Assembly (NCBI GenBank): GCA_960531495.1
Contig: OY482852.1
Span: forward strand, 34,012,117-34,076,116
Length of the DNA: 64,000 bases
Origin: Zeus faber
Taxonomy: Eukaryota; Chordata; Actinopteri; Zeiformes; Zeidae
Direction of reading: 5' to 3'
In this document: in pieces, positions 35,334 through 50,299 of the stretch
Layout: every line of letters begins with the position of its first letter
How positions within the stretch are numbered: position 1 is the first letter of the stretch
The notes under the pieces: generated by a model
Seen by the model: the letters and a program-made list of their open reading frames with translations, nothing else
Database searches by the model: none
Told to the model about the DNA's origin: nothing
Program-made: the position numbers and the translations under genes

Positions 35334-35541
35334 TGGGCCTAAAACTGTTTGACAAAAAACACTTTAGCAGCATATACTAGTTCACCATTGTATTTAAACT
35401 GTCTGACACTGTCACACAGAGTAATGACTGAAGCGTTTAACCAATTCCCCTTTTCGACGTTTAAATCGGCTGAAAATGCGTTTTTTCCCACATGTGCACA
35501 CAATGATGAAAATGATCATAACTCCACAAATACATGTTAGA

Positions 35542-35737
35542 TGGGCCTAGAAATCTGTGAGAAACACTTAAGAAGCACATAATAGTTCATCATATTAATT
35601 AAATTTCTATGCTGTACTGCAGCATTCTGAATCATTCACCTCTGAAGAGACAATGGTTCGGTGTTTCTCTAATTCAGCTAGACAGCAAACCGTCCAATGT
35701 TCTGAAAATGCTCATACCTCGACAAATACATGTTGTA
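35542..35737 (+). repeat. Representative B monomer (196 bp)
   Basis: This copy starts tgggcctagaaatctgtg and ends before the A monomer at 35738. Its first about 60 and last about 50 bases align with A (gcacataatagttcatcat against gcatatactagttcaccat; gaaaatgctcatacctcgac against gaaaatgatcataactcgac). Its middle (gtactgcagcattctgaatc, agacaatggttcggtg, ctaattcagctagacagc) differs from A. The two monomers look like diverged descendants of one ancestor of about 200 bp. Confidence 0.85.
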
Positions 35738-38700
35738 TGGGCCTAAAACTGTTTGACAAACAACGCTTTAGCAGCATATAGTAGTTCACCATTGTATTTA
35801 AACTGTCTGACACTGTCACACAGAGTAATGACTGAAGCGTTTAACCAATTCCCCTTTTCGACGTTTAAATCGTCTGAAAATGCGTTTTTTCCCACATGTG
35901 CACACAATGATGAAAATGATCATAACTCGACAAATACATTTTACATGGGTCTAAAACTGTTTGACAAACAACACTTTAGCAGCATATACTTGTTCACCAT
36001 TGTATTTAAACTGTCTGACACTGTCACACAGAGTAATGAATGAAGCGTTTAACCAATTCCCCTTTTCGACGTTTAAATCGGCTGAAAATGCGTTTTTTCC
36101 CACATGTGCACACAATGATGAAAATGATCATAACTCCACAAATACATGTTAGATGGGCCTAGAACTCTGTGAGAAACACATAAGAAGGACATAATAGTTC
36201 ATCATATTAATTCAATTTCTATGCTGTACTGCAGCATTCTGAATCATTCACCTCTGAAGAGACAATGGTTCGGTGTTTCTCTAATTCAGCTAGACAGCAA
36301 ACCGTCAAAAGTTCTGAAAATGATCATAACTCCACAAATACATGTTAGATGGGCATAGAAATCTGAGAGAAACACTTAGGAAGCACATAATAGTTCATCA
36401 TATTAATTAAATTTCTACGCTGTACAGCAGCATTCTGAATCATTCACCTCTGAAGAGACAATGGTTCGGTGTTTCTCTAATTCAGCTAGACAGCAAACCG
36501 TCCAATGTTATGAAAATGCTCATACCTCGACAAATACATGTTGTATGGGCCTAAAACTGTTTGACAAACAACGCTTTAGCAGCATATACTAGTTCACCAT
36601 TGTATTTAAACTGTCTGACACTGTCACACAGAGTAATGACTGAAGCGTTTAACCAATTCCCCTTTTCGACGTTTAAATCGGCTGAAAATGCGTTTTTTCC
36701 CACATGTGCACACAATGATGAAAATGATCATAACTCGACAAATACATGTTAGATGGGCCTAAAACTGTTTGACAAACAACACTTTAGCAGTATATACTAG
36801 TTCACCATTGTATTTAAACTGTCTGACACTGTCACACAGAGTAATGACTGAAGCGTTTAAGCAATTCCCCTTTTCGACGTTTAAATCGGCTGAAAATGCG
36901 TTTTTTCCCACATGTGCACACAATGATGAAAATAATCATAACTCGACAAATACATTTTACATGGGCCTAAAACTGTTTGACAAAAAACACTTTAGCAGCA
37001 TATGCTAGTTCACCATTGTATTCAAACTGTCTGACACTGTCACACAGAGTAATGACTGAAGCGTTTAACCAATTCCCCTTTTCGACGTTTAAATCGGCTG
37101 AAAGTGCGTTTTTTTTCCACATGTGCACACAATGATGAAAATGATCATAACTCCAGAAATACATGTTAGATGGCATAGAAATCTGAGAGAAAAACTTAGG
37201 AAGCACATAATAGTTCATCATATTAATTAAATTTCAATGCTGTACTGCAGCATTCTGAATCATTCACCTCTGAAGAGACAATGGTTCGGTGTTTCTCTAA
37301 TTCAGCTAGACAGCAAACCGTCCAATGTTCTGAAAATGCTCATACCTCGACAAATACATGTTGTTTGGGCCTAAAACTGTTTGACAAACAACGCTTTAGC
37401 AGCATTTACTAGTTCACCATTGTATTTAAACTGTCTGACACTGTCACACAGAGTAATGACTGAAGCGTTTAACCAATTCCCCTTTTCGACGTTTAAATCG
37501 TCTGAAAATGCGTTTTTTCCCACATGTGCACACAATGATGAAAATGATCATAACTCGACAAATACATTTTACATGGGTCTAAAACTGTTTGACAAACAAC
37601 ACTTTAGCAGCATATACTAGTTCACCATTGTATTTAAACTGTCCGACACTGTCACACAGAGTAATGAATGAAGCGTTTAACCAATTCCCCTTTTCGACGT
37701 TTAAATCGGCTGAAAATGCGTTTTTTCCCACATGTGCACACAATGATGAAAATGATCATAACTCCACAAATACATGTTAGATGGGCCTAGAAATCTGTGA
37801 GAAACACTTAAGAAGCACATAATAGTTCATCATATTAATTAAATTTCTATGCTGTACTGCAGCATTCTGAATCATTCACCTCTGAAGAGACAATGGTTCG
37901 GTGTTTCTCTAATTCAGCTAGACAGCAAACCGTCACAAGTTCTGAAAATGATCATAACTCCAGAAATACATGTTAGATGGGCATAGAAATCTAAGAGAAA
38001 AACTTAGGAAGCACATAATAGTTCATCATATTAATTAAATTTTAATGCTGTACTGCAGCATTCTGAATCATTCACCTCTGAAGAGACAATGGTTCGGTGT
38101 TTCTCTAATTCAGCTAGACAGCAAACCGTCCAATGTTCTGAAAATGCTCATACCTCGACAAATATATGTTGTATGGGCCTAAAACTGTTTGACAAACAAC
38201 GCTTTAGCAGCATATACTAGTTCACCATTGTATTTAAACTGTCTGACACTGTCACAGAGAGTAATGACTGAAGCGTTTAAGCAATTCCCCTTTTCGACAT
38301 TTAAATCGGCTGAAAATGCGTTTTTTCCCACATGTGCACACAATGATGAAAATGATCATAACTCGACAAATACATGTTAGATGGGCCTAAAACTGTTTGA
38401 CAAACAACACTTTAGCAGTATATACTAGTTCACCATTGTATTTAAACTGTCTGACACTGTCATACAGAGTAATGACTGAAGCGTTTAACCAATTCCCCTT
38501 TTCGACGTTTAAATCGGCTGAAAATGCTTTTTTTCCCAGATGTGCACATAATGATGAAAATGATCATAACTCGACAAATACATTATATATGTGCCTAAAA
38601 CTGGTTGACAAACAACACTTTAGCAGCATATACTAGTTCACCATTGTATTTGAACTGTCTGACTCTGTCACTCAAAGAAATGACTAAAGCTTTTGACCAA

Positions 38701-41700
38701 TTCGCCTTTTCGACGTTTAAATCGGCTGAAAATGCATTTTTTCACACGTGTGCACACTATGATGAAAATGATCATAACTCCAGAAATATATGTTAGATGG
38801 GCATAGAAATCTGAGAGAAAAACGTAGGAAGCACATAATAGTTCATCATATTAATTAAATTTCTATGCTGTACTGCAGCATTCTGAATCATTCACCTCTG
38901 AAGAGACAATGGTTCGGTGTTTCTCTAATTCAGCTAGACAGCAAACCGTCCAATGTTCTGAAAATGCTCATACCTCGACAAATACATGTTGTATGGGCCT
39001 AAAACTGTTTGACAAACAACGCTTTAGCAGCATATACTAGTTCACCATTGTATTTAAACTGTCTGACACTGTCACACAGAGTAACGACTGAAGCGTTTAA
39101 CCAATTCCCCTTTTCGACGTTTAAATCGGCTGAAAATGCGTTTTTTCCCACATGTACACATAATGATGAAAATGATCATAACTCGACAAATACATGTTAG
39201 ATGGGCCTAAAACTGGTTGACAAAAAACACTTTAGCAGCATATACTAGTTCACCATTGTAATTAAACTGTCTGACACTGTCACACAGAGTAATGACTGAA
39301 GCGTTTAACCAATTCCCCTTTTCGACGTTTAAATCGGCTGAAAATGCGTTTTTTCCCACATGTACACATAATGATGAAAATGATCATAACTCGACAAATA
39401 CATGTTAGATGGGCCTAAAACTCTGTGAGAAACACATAAGAAGGACATAATAGTTCATCATATTAATTCAATTTCTATGCTGTACTGCAGCATTCTGAAT
39501 CATTCAACTCTGAAGAGACAATGGTTCGGTGTTTCTCTAATTCAGCTAGACAGCAAACCGTCAAAAGTTCTGAAAATGATCATAACTCCACAAATACATG
39601 TTAGATGGGCATAGAAATCTGAGAGAAGCACTTAGGAAGCACATAATAGTTCATCATATTAATTAGATTTCTATGCTGTACAGCAGCATTCTGAATCATT
39701 CACCTCTGAAGAGACAATGGTTCGGTGTTTCTCTAATTCAGCTAGACAGCAAACCGTCCAATGTTATGAAAATGCTCATACCTCGACAAATACATGTTGT
39801 ATGGGCCTAAAACTGTTTGACAAACAACGCTTTAGCAGCATATACTAGTTCACCATTGTATTTAAACTGTCTGACACTGTCACACAGAGTAATGACTGAA
39901 GCGTTTAAGCAATTCCCCTTTTCGACGTTTAAATCGGCTGAAAATGCGTTTTTTCCCACATGTGCACACAATGATGAAAATGATCATAACTCCACAAATA
40001 CATGTTAGATGGGCCTAGAAATCTGTGAGAAACACTTAAGAAGCACATAATAGTTCATCATATTAATTAAATTTCTATGCTGTACTGCAGCATTCTGAAT
40101 CATTCACCTCTGAAGAGACAATGGTTCGGTGTTTCTCTAATTCAGCTAGACAGCAAACCGTCCAATGTTCTGAAAATGCTCATACCTCGACAAATACATG
40201 TTGTATGGGCCTAAAACTGTTTGACAAACAACGCTTTAGCAGCATATAGTAGTTCACCATTGTATTTAAACTGTCTGACACTGTCACACAGAGTAATGAC
40301 TGAAGCGTTTAACCAATTCCCCTTTTCGACGTTTAAATCGGCTGAAAATGCGTTTTTTCCAACATGTACACATAATGATGAAAATGATCATAACTCGACA
40401 AATACATGTTAGATGGGCCTAAAACTGGTTGACAAACAACACTTTAGCAGCATATAGTAGTTCACCATTGTATTTAAACTGTCTGACACTGTCACACAGA
40501 GTAATGACTGAAGCGTTTAACCAATTCCCCTTTTCGACGTTTAAATCGTCTGAAAATGCGTTTTTTCCCACATGTGCACACAATGATGAAAATGATCATA
40601 ACTCCACAAATACATGTTAGATGGGCCTAGAAATCTGTGAGAAACACTTAAGAAGCACATAATAGTTCATCATATTAATTAAATTTCTATGCTGTACTGC
40701 AGCATTCTGAATCATTCACCTCTGAAGAGACAATGGTTCGGTGTTTCTCTAATTCAGCTAGACAGCAAACCGTCCAATGTTATGAAAATGCTCATACCTC
40801 GACAAATACATGTTGTATGGGCCTAAAACTGTTTGACAAACAACGCTTTAGCAGCATATAGTAGTTCACCATTGTATTTAAACTGTCTGACACTGTCACA
40901 CAGAGTAATGACTGAAGCGTTTAACCAATTCCCCTTTTCGACGTTTAAATCGGCTGAAAATGCGTTTTTTCCCACATGTGCACACAATGATGAAAATAAT
41001 CATAACTCGACAAATACATTTTACATGGGCCTAAAACTGTTTGACAAACAACACTTTAGCAGCATATTCTAGTTCACCATTGTATTTAAACTGTCTGACA
41101 CTGTCACACAGAGTAATAATTAAAGCGTTTAACCAATTCCCCTTTTCGACGTTAAAATCGGCTGAAAATGCGTTTTTTCCCACATGTGCACACAATGATG
41201 AAAATGATCATAACTCCACAAATACATGTTAGATGGGCCTAGAACTCTGTGAGAAACACATAAGAAGGACATAATAGTTCATCATATTAATTCAATTTCT
41301 ATGCTGTACTGCAGCATTCTGAATCATTCACCTCTGAAGAGAAAATGGTTCGGTGTTTCTCTAATTCAGCTAGACAGCAAACCGTCAAAAGTTCTGAAAA
41401 TGATCATAACTCCACAAATACATGTTAGATGGGCATAGAAATCTGAGAGAAACACTTAGGAAGCACATAATAGTTCATCATATTAATTAAATTTCAATGC
41501 TGTACTGCAGCATTCTGAATCATTCACCTCTGAAGAGACAATGGTTCGGTGTTTCTCTAATTCAGCTAGACAGCAAACCGTCCAATGTTCTGAAAATGCT
41601 CATTACTCGACAAATACATGTTGTATGGGCCTAAAACTGTTTGACAAACAACGCTTTAGCAGCATATACTAGTTCACCATTGTATTTAAACTGTCTGACA

Positions 41701-44700
41701 CTGTCACACAGAGTAATGACTGAAGCGTTTAACCAATTCCCCTTTTCGACGTTTAAATCGGCTGAAAATGCGTTTTTTCCCACATGTGCACACAATGATG
41801 AAAATGATCATAACTCGACAAATACATGTTAGATGGGCCTAAAACTGTTTGACAAACAACACTTTAGCAGTATATACTAGTTCACCATTGTATTTAAACT
41901 GTCTGACACTGTCACACAGAGTAATGACTGAAGCGTTTAAGCAATTCCCCTTTTCGACGTTTAAATCGGCTGAAAATGCGTTTTTTCCCACATGTGCACA
42001 CAATGATGAAAATAATCATAACTCGACAAATACATTTTACATGGGCCTAAAACTGTTTGACAAAAAACACTTTAGCAGCATATACTAGTTCACCATTGTA
42101 TTTAAACTGTCTGACACTGTCACACAGAGTAATGACTGAAGCGTTTAACCAATTCCCCTTTTCGACGTTTAAATCGGCTGAAAATGCGTTTTTTTCCACA
42201 TGTGCACACAATGATGAAAATGATCATAACTCCAGAAATACATGTTGGATGGCATAGAAATCTGAGAGAAAAACTTAGGAAGCACATAATAGTTCATCAT
42301 ATTAATTAAATTTCAATGCTGTACTGCAGCATTCTGAATCATTCACCTCTGAAGAGACAATGGTTCGGTGTTTCTCTAATTCAGCTAGACAGCAAACCGT
42401 CCAATGTTCTGAAAATGCTCATACCTCGACAAATACATGTTGTTTGGGCCTAAAACTGTTTGACAAACAACGCTTTAGCAGCATTTACTAGTTCACCATT
42501 GTATTTAAACTGTCTGACACTGTCACACAGAGTAATGACTGAAGCGTTTAACCAATTCCCCTTTTCGACGTTTAAATCGTCTGAAAATGCGTTTTTTCCC
42601 ACATGTGCACACAATGATGAAAATGATCATAACTCGACAAATACATTTTACATGGGTCTAAAACTGTTTGACAAACAACACTTTAGCAGCATATACTAGT
42701 TCACAATTGTATTTAAACTGTCTGACACTGTCACACAGAGTAATGACTGAAGCGTTTAAGCAATTCCCCTTTTCGACATTTAAATCGGCTGAAAATGCGT
42801 TTTTTCCCACATGTGCACACAATGATGAAAATGATCATAACTCCACAAATACATGTTAGATGGGCCTAGAAATCTGTGAGAAACACTTAAGAAGCACATA
42901 ATAGTTCATCATATTAATTAAATTTCTATGCTGTACTGCAGCATTCTGAATCATTCACCTCTGAAGAGACAATGGTTCGGTGTTTCTCTAATTCAGCTAG
43001 ACAGCAAACCGTCACAAGTTCTGAAAATGATCATATCTCCAGAAATACATGTTAGATGGGCATAGAAATCTTAGAGAAAAACTTAGGAAGCACATAATAG
43101 TTCATCACATTAATTAAATTTCAATGCTGTACTGCAGCATTCTGAATCATTCACCTCTGAAGAGACAATGGTTCGGTGTTTCTCTAATTCAGCTAGACAG
43201 CAAACCGTCCAATGTTCTGAAAATGCTCATTACTCGACAAATACATGTTGTATGGGCCTAAAACTGTTTGACAAACAACGCTTTAGCAGCATATACTAGT
43301 TCACCATTGTATTTAAACTGTCTGACACTGTCACACAGAGTAATGACTGAAGCGTTTAAGCAATTCCCCTTTTCGACGTTTAAATCGGCTGAAAATGCGT
43401 TTTTTCCCACATGTGCACACAATGATGAAAATAATCATAACTCGACAAATACATTTTACATGGGCCTAAAACTGTTTGACAAAAAACACTTTAGCAGCAT
43501 ATGCTAGTTCACCATTGTATTCAAACTGTCTGACACTGTCACACAGAGTAATGACTGAAGCGTTTAACCAATTCCCCTTTTCGACGTTTAAATCGGCTGA
43601 AAATGCGTTTTTTTTCCACATGTGCACACAATGATGAAAATGATCATAACTCCAGAAATACATGTTAGATGGCATAGAAATCTGAGAGAAAAACTTAGGA
43701 AGCACATAATAGTTCATCATATTAATTAAATTTCAATGCTGTACTGCAGCATTCTGAATCATTCACCTCTGAAGAGACAATGGTTCGGTGTTTCTCTAAT
43801 TCAGCTAGACAGCAAACCGTCCAATGTTCTGAAAATGCTCATACCTCGACAAATACATGTTGTTTGGGCCTAAAACTGTTTGACAAACAACGCTTTAGCA
43901 GCATTTACTAGTTCACCATTGTATTTAAACTGTCTGACACTGTCACACAGAGTAATGACTGAAGCGTTTAACCAATTCCCCTTTTCGACGTTTAAATCGT
44001 CTGAAAATGCGTTTTTTCCCACATGTGCACACAATGATGAAAATGATCATAACTCGACAAATACATTTTACATGGGTCTAAAACTGTTTGACAAACAACA
44101 CTTTAGCAGCATATACTAGTTCACCATTGTATTTAAACTGTCTGACACTGTCACACAGAGTAATGAATGAAGCGTTTAACCAATTCCCCTTTTCGACGTT
44201 TAAATCGGCTGAAAATGCGTTTTTTCCCACATGTGCACACAATGATGAAAATGATCATAACTCCACAAATACATGTTAGATGGGCCTAGAAATCTGTGAG
44301 AAACACTTAAGAAGCACATAATAGTTCATCATATTAATTCAATTTCTATGCTGTACTGCAGCATTCTGAATCATTCACCTCTGAAGAGACAATGGTTCGG
44401 TGTTTCTCTAATTCAGCTAGACAGCAAACCTTCACAAGTTCTGAAAATGATCATAACTCCAGAAATACATGTTAGATGGGCATAGAAATCTAAGAGAAAA
44501 ACTTAGGAAGCACATAATAGTTCATCATATTAATTAAATTTCAATGCTGTACTGCAGCATTCTGAATCATTCACCTCTGAAGAGACAATGGTTCGGTGTT
44601 TCTCTAATTCAGCTAGACAGCAAACCGTCCAATGTTCTGAAAATGCTCATACCTCGACAAATATATGTTGTATGGGCCTAAAACTGTTTGACAAACAACG

Positions 44701-45949
44701 CTTTAGCAGCATATACTAGTTCACCATTGTATTTAAACTGTCTGACACTGTCACACAGAGTAATGACTGAAGCGTTTAAGCAATTCCCCTTTTCGAAGTT
44801 TAAATCGGCTGAAAATGCGTTTTTTCCCACATGTGCAGATAATGATGAAAATGATCATAACTCTACAAATACATGTTAGATGGGCCTGAAACTGTTTGAC
44901 AAACAACACTTTAGCAGCATATACTAGTTCACAATTGTATTTAAACTGTCTGACACTGTCACACAGAGTAATGACTGAAGCGTTTAAGCAATTCCCCTTT
45001 TCGACATTTAAATCGGCTGAAAATGCGTTTTTTCCCACATGTGCACACAATGATGAAAATGATCATAACTCCACAAATACATGTTAGATGGGCCTAGAAC
45101 TCTGTGAGAAACACATAAGAAGGACATAATAGTTCATCATATTAATTCAATTTCTATGCTGTACTGCAGCATTCTGAATCATTCACCTCTGAAGAGACAA
45201 TGGTTCGGTGTTTCTCTAATTCAGCTAGACAGCAAACCGTCCAATGTTCTGAAAATGCTCATTACTCGACAAATACATGTTGTATGGGCCTAAAACTGTT
45301 TGACAAACAACGCTTTAGCAGCATATACTAGTTCACCATTGTATTTAAACTGTCTGACACTGTCACACAGAGTAATGACTGAAGCGTTTAAGCAATTCCC
45401 CTTTTCGACGTTTAAATCGGCTGAAAATGCGTTTTTTCCCACATGTGCACACAATGATGAAAATAATCATAACTCGACAAATACATTTTACATGGGCCTA
45501 AAACTGTTTGACAAAAAACACTTTAGCAGCATATGCTAGTTCACCATTGTATTCAAACTGTCTGACACTGTCACACAGAGTAATGACTGAAGCGTTTAAC
45601 CAATTCCCCTTTTCGACGTTTAAATCGGCTGAAAATGCGTTTTTTCCCACATGTGCACACAATGATGAAAATGATCATAACTCCACAAATACATGTTAGA
45701 TGGGCCTAGAAATCTGTGAGAAACACTTAAGAAGCACATAATAGTTCATCATATTAATTAAATTTCTATGCTGTACTGCAGCATTCTGAATCATTCACCT
45801 CTGAAGAGACAATGGTTCGGTGTTTCTCTAATTCAGCTAGACAGCAAACCGTCACAAGTTCTGAAAATGATCATATCTCCAGAAATACATGTTAGATGGG
45901 CATAGAAATCTTAGAGAAAAACTTAGGAAGCACATAATAGTTCATCATA

Positions 45950-48900
45950 TTAATTAAATTTCTACGCTGTACAGCAGCATTCTGAATCATTCACCTCTGA
46001 AGAGACAATGGTTCGGTGTTTCTCTAATTCAGCTAGACAGCAAACCGTCCAATGTTATGAAAATGCTCATACCTCGACAAATACATGTTGTATGGGCCTA
46101 AAACTGTTTGACAAACAACGCTTTAGCAGCATATACTAGTTCACCATTGTATTTAAACTGTCTGACACTGTCACACAGAGTAACGACTGAAGCGTTTAAC
46201 CAATTCCCCTTTTCGACGTTTAAATCGGCTGAAAATGCGTTTTTTTCCCACATGTGCACACAATGATGAAAATGATCACAACTCCACAAATACATGTTAG
46301 ATGGGCCTAGAAATCTGTGAGAAACACTTAAGAAGCACATAATAGTTCATCATATTAATTAAATTTCTATGCTGTACTGCAGCATTCTGAATCATTCACC
46401 TCTGAAGAGACAATGGTTAGGTGTTTCTCTAATTCAGCTAGACAGCAAACCGTCACAAGTTCTGAAAATGATCATAACTCCAGAAATACATGTTAGATGG
46501 GCATAGAAATCTGAGAGAAAAACTTAGGAAGCACATAATAGTTCATCATATTAATTAAATTTCAATGCTGTACTGCAGCAATCTGAATCATTCACCTCTG
46601 AAGAGACAATGGTTCGGTGTTTCTCTAATTCAGCTAGACAGCAAACCGTCCAATGTTCTGAAAATGCTCATACCTCGACAAATACATGTTGTATGGGCCT
46701 AAAACTGTTTGACAAACAACGCTTTAGCAGCATATACTAGTTCACCATTGTATTTAAACTGTCTGACACTGTCACACAGAGTAATGACTGAAGCGTTTAA
46801 GCAATTCCCCTTTTCGACGTTTAAATCGGCTGAAAATGCGTTTTTTCCCACATGTGCACACAATGATGAAAATAATCATAACTCGACAAATACATGTTAG
46901 ATGGGCCTAAAACTGTTTGACAAACAACACTTTAGCAGTATATACTAGTTCACCATTGTATTTAAACTGTCTGACACTGTCATACAGAGTAATGATTGAA
47001 GTGTTTAACCAATTCCCCTTTTCGACGTTTAAATCGGCTGAAAATGCTTTTTTTCCCAGATGTGCACACTATGATGAAAATGATCATAACTCGACAAATA
47101 CATTTTATATGGGCCTAAAACTGGTTGACAAACAACACTTTAGCAGCATATACTAGTTCACCATTGTATTTGAACTGTCTGACTCTGTCACTCAAAGTAA
47201 TGACTAAAGCTTTTGACCAATTCGCCTTTTCGACGTTTAAATCGGCTGAAAATGCATTTTTTCCCACGTGTGCACACTATGATGAAAATGATCATAACTC
47301 CAGAAATACATGTTAGATGGGCATAGAAATCTGAGAGAAAAACTTAGGAAGCACATAATAGTTCATCATATTAATTAAATTCCAATGCTGTACTGCAGCA
47401 TCCTGAATCATTCACCTCTGAAGAGACAATGGTTCGGTGTTTCTCTAATTCAGCTAGACAGCAAACCGTCCAATGTTCTGAAAATGCTCATACCTCGACA
47501 AATACATGTTGTATGGGCCTAAAACTGTTTGACAAACAACGCTTTAGCAGCATATACTAGTTCACCATTGTATTTAAACTGTCTGACACTGTCACACAGA
47601 GTAACGACTGAAGCGTTTAACCAATTCCCCTTTTCGACGTTTAAATCGGCTGAAAATGCGTTTTTTCCCACATGTGCACACAATGATGAAAATGATCATA
47701 ACTCCACAAATACATGTTAGATGGGCCTAGAACTCTGTGAGAAACACATAAGAAGGACATAATAGTTCATCATATTAATTCAATTTCTATGCTGTACTGC
47801 AGCATTCTGAATCATTCACCTCTGAAGAGACAATGGTTCGGTGTTTCTCTAATTCAGCTAGACAGCAAACCGTCAAAAGTTCTGAAAATGATCATAACTC
47901 CACAAATACATGTTAGATGGGCATAGAAATCTGAGAGAAACACTTAGGAAGCACATAATAGTTCATCATATTAATTAAATTTCTACGCTGTACAGCAGCA
48001 TTCTGAATCATTCACCTCTGAAGAGACAATGGTTCGGTGTTTCTCTAATTCAGCTAGACAGCAAACCGTCCAATGTTATGAAAATGCTCATACCTCGACA
48101 AATACATGTTGTATGGGCCTAAAACTGTTTGACAAACAACGCTTTAGCAGCATATACTAGTTCACCATTGTATTTAAACTGTCTGACACTGTCACACAGA
48201 GTAACGACTGAAGCGTTTAACCAATTCCCCTTTTCGACGTTTAAATCGGCTGAAAATGCGTTTTTTTCCCACATGTGCACACAATGATGAAAATGATCAC
48301 AACTCCACAAATACATGTTAGATGGGCCTAGAAATCTGTGAGAAACACTTAAGAAGCACATAATAGTTCATCATATTAATTAAATTTCTATGCTGTACTG
48401 CAGCATTCTGAATCATTCACCTCTGAAGAGACAATGGTTAGGTGTTTCTCTAATTCAGCTAGACAGCAAACCGTCACAAGTTCTGAAAATGATCATAACT
48501 CCAGAAATACATGTTAGATGGGCATAGAAATCTGAGAGAAAAACTTAGGAAGCACATAATAGTTCATCATATTAATTAAATTTCAATGCTGTACTGCAGC
48601 AATCTGAATCATTCACCTCTGAAGAGACAATGGTTCGGTGTTTCTCTAATTCAGCTAGACAGCAAACCGTCCAATTTTTCTGAAAATGCTCATACCTCGA
48701 CAAATACATGTTGTATGGGCCTAAAACTGTTTGACAAACAACGCTTTAGCAGCATATACTAGTTCACCATTGTATTTAAACTGTCTGACACTGTCACACA
48801 GAGTAATGACTGAAGCGTTTAAGCAATTCCCCTTTTCGACGTTTAAATCGGCTGAAAATGCGTTTTTTCCCACATGTGCACACAATGATGAAAATAATCA

Positions 48901-49990
48901 TAACTCGACAAATACATTTTACATGGGCCTAAAACTGTTTGACAAACAACACTTTAGCAGTATATACTAGTTCACCATTGTATTTAAACTGTCTGACACT
49001 GTCATACAGAGTAATGACTGAAGCGTTTAACCAATTCCCCTTTTCGACGTTTAAATCGGCTGAAAATGCTTTTTTTCCCAGATGTGCACACTATGATGAA
49101 AATGATCATAACTCGACAAATACATTTTATATGGGCCTAAAACTGGTTTACAAACAACACTTTAGCAGCATATACTAGTTCACCATTGTATTTGAACTGT
49201 CTGACTCTGTCACTCAAAGTAATGACTAAAGCTTTTGACCAATTCGCCTTTTCGACGTTTAAATCGGCTGAAAATGCATTTTTTCCCACGTGTGCACACT
49301 ATGATGAAAATGATCATAACTCCAGAAATACATGTTAGATGGGCATAGAAATCTGAGAGAAAAACTTAGGAAGCACATAATAGTTCATCATATTAATTAA
49401 ATTTCAATGCTGTACTGCAGCATCCTGAATCATTCTCCTCTGAAGAGACAATGGTTCGGTGTTTCTCTAATTCAGCTAGACAGCAAACCGTCCAATGTTC
49501 TGAAAATGCTCATACCTCGACAAATACATGTTGTATGGGCCTAAAACTGTATGACAAACAACGCTTTAGCAGCATATACTAGTTCACCATTGTATTTAAA
49601 CTGTCTGACACTGTCACACAGAGTAACGACTGAAGCGTTTAACCAATTCCCCTTTTCGACGTTTAAATCGGCTGAAAATGCATTTTTTCCCACGTGTGCA
49701 CACTATGATGAAAATGATCATAACTCCACAAATACATGTTAGATGGGCCTAGAACTCTGTGAGAAACACATAAGAAGGACATAATAGTTCATCATATTAA
49801 TTAAATTTCTATGCTGTACTGCAGCATTCTGAATCATTCACCTCTGAAGAGACAATGGTTCGGTGTTTCTCTAATTCAGCTAGACAGCAAACCGTCAAAA
49901 GTTCAAAAAATGATCATAACTCCACAAATACATGTTAGATGGGCATAGAAATCTGAGAGAAACACTTAGGAAGCACATAATAGTTCATCA
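45950..49990 (+). repeat. 2021-bp higher-order repeat, two tandem copies
   Basis: Text from about 45950 to 47970 recurs from about 47971 to 49990. Diagnostic variants include ttctacgctgtacagcag, a missing C in atggttaggtg, gcagcaatctgaatc, and A copies with tgtcatacagag and aatgcttttttt. Corresponding points are 46098/48119, 46709/48731, 46917/48939 and 47529/49551; the offset becomes 2022 after a one-base insertion in caatttttctg near 48676. The unit contains ten monomers (five A and five B). Confidence 0.82.
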
Positions 49991-50299
49991 TATTAATTAA
50001 ATTTCTATGCTGTACTGCAGCATTCTGAATCATTCACCTCTGAAGAGACAATGGTTCGGTGTTTCTCTAATTCAGCTAGACAGCAAACCGTCAAAAGTTC
50101 TGAAAATGATCATAACTCCACAAATACATGTTAGATGGGCATAGAAATCTGAGAGAAACACTTAGGAAGCACATAATAGTTCATCATATTAATTAAATTT
50201 CTATGCTGTACAGCAGCATTCTGAATCATTCACCTCTGAAGAGACAATGGTTCGGTGTTTCTCTAATTCAGCTAGACAGCAAACCGTCCAATGTTATGA

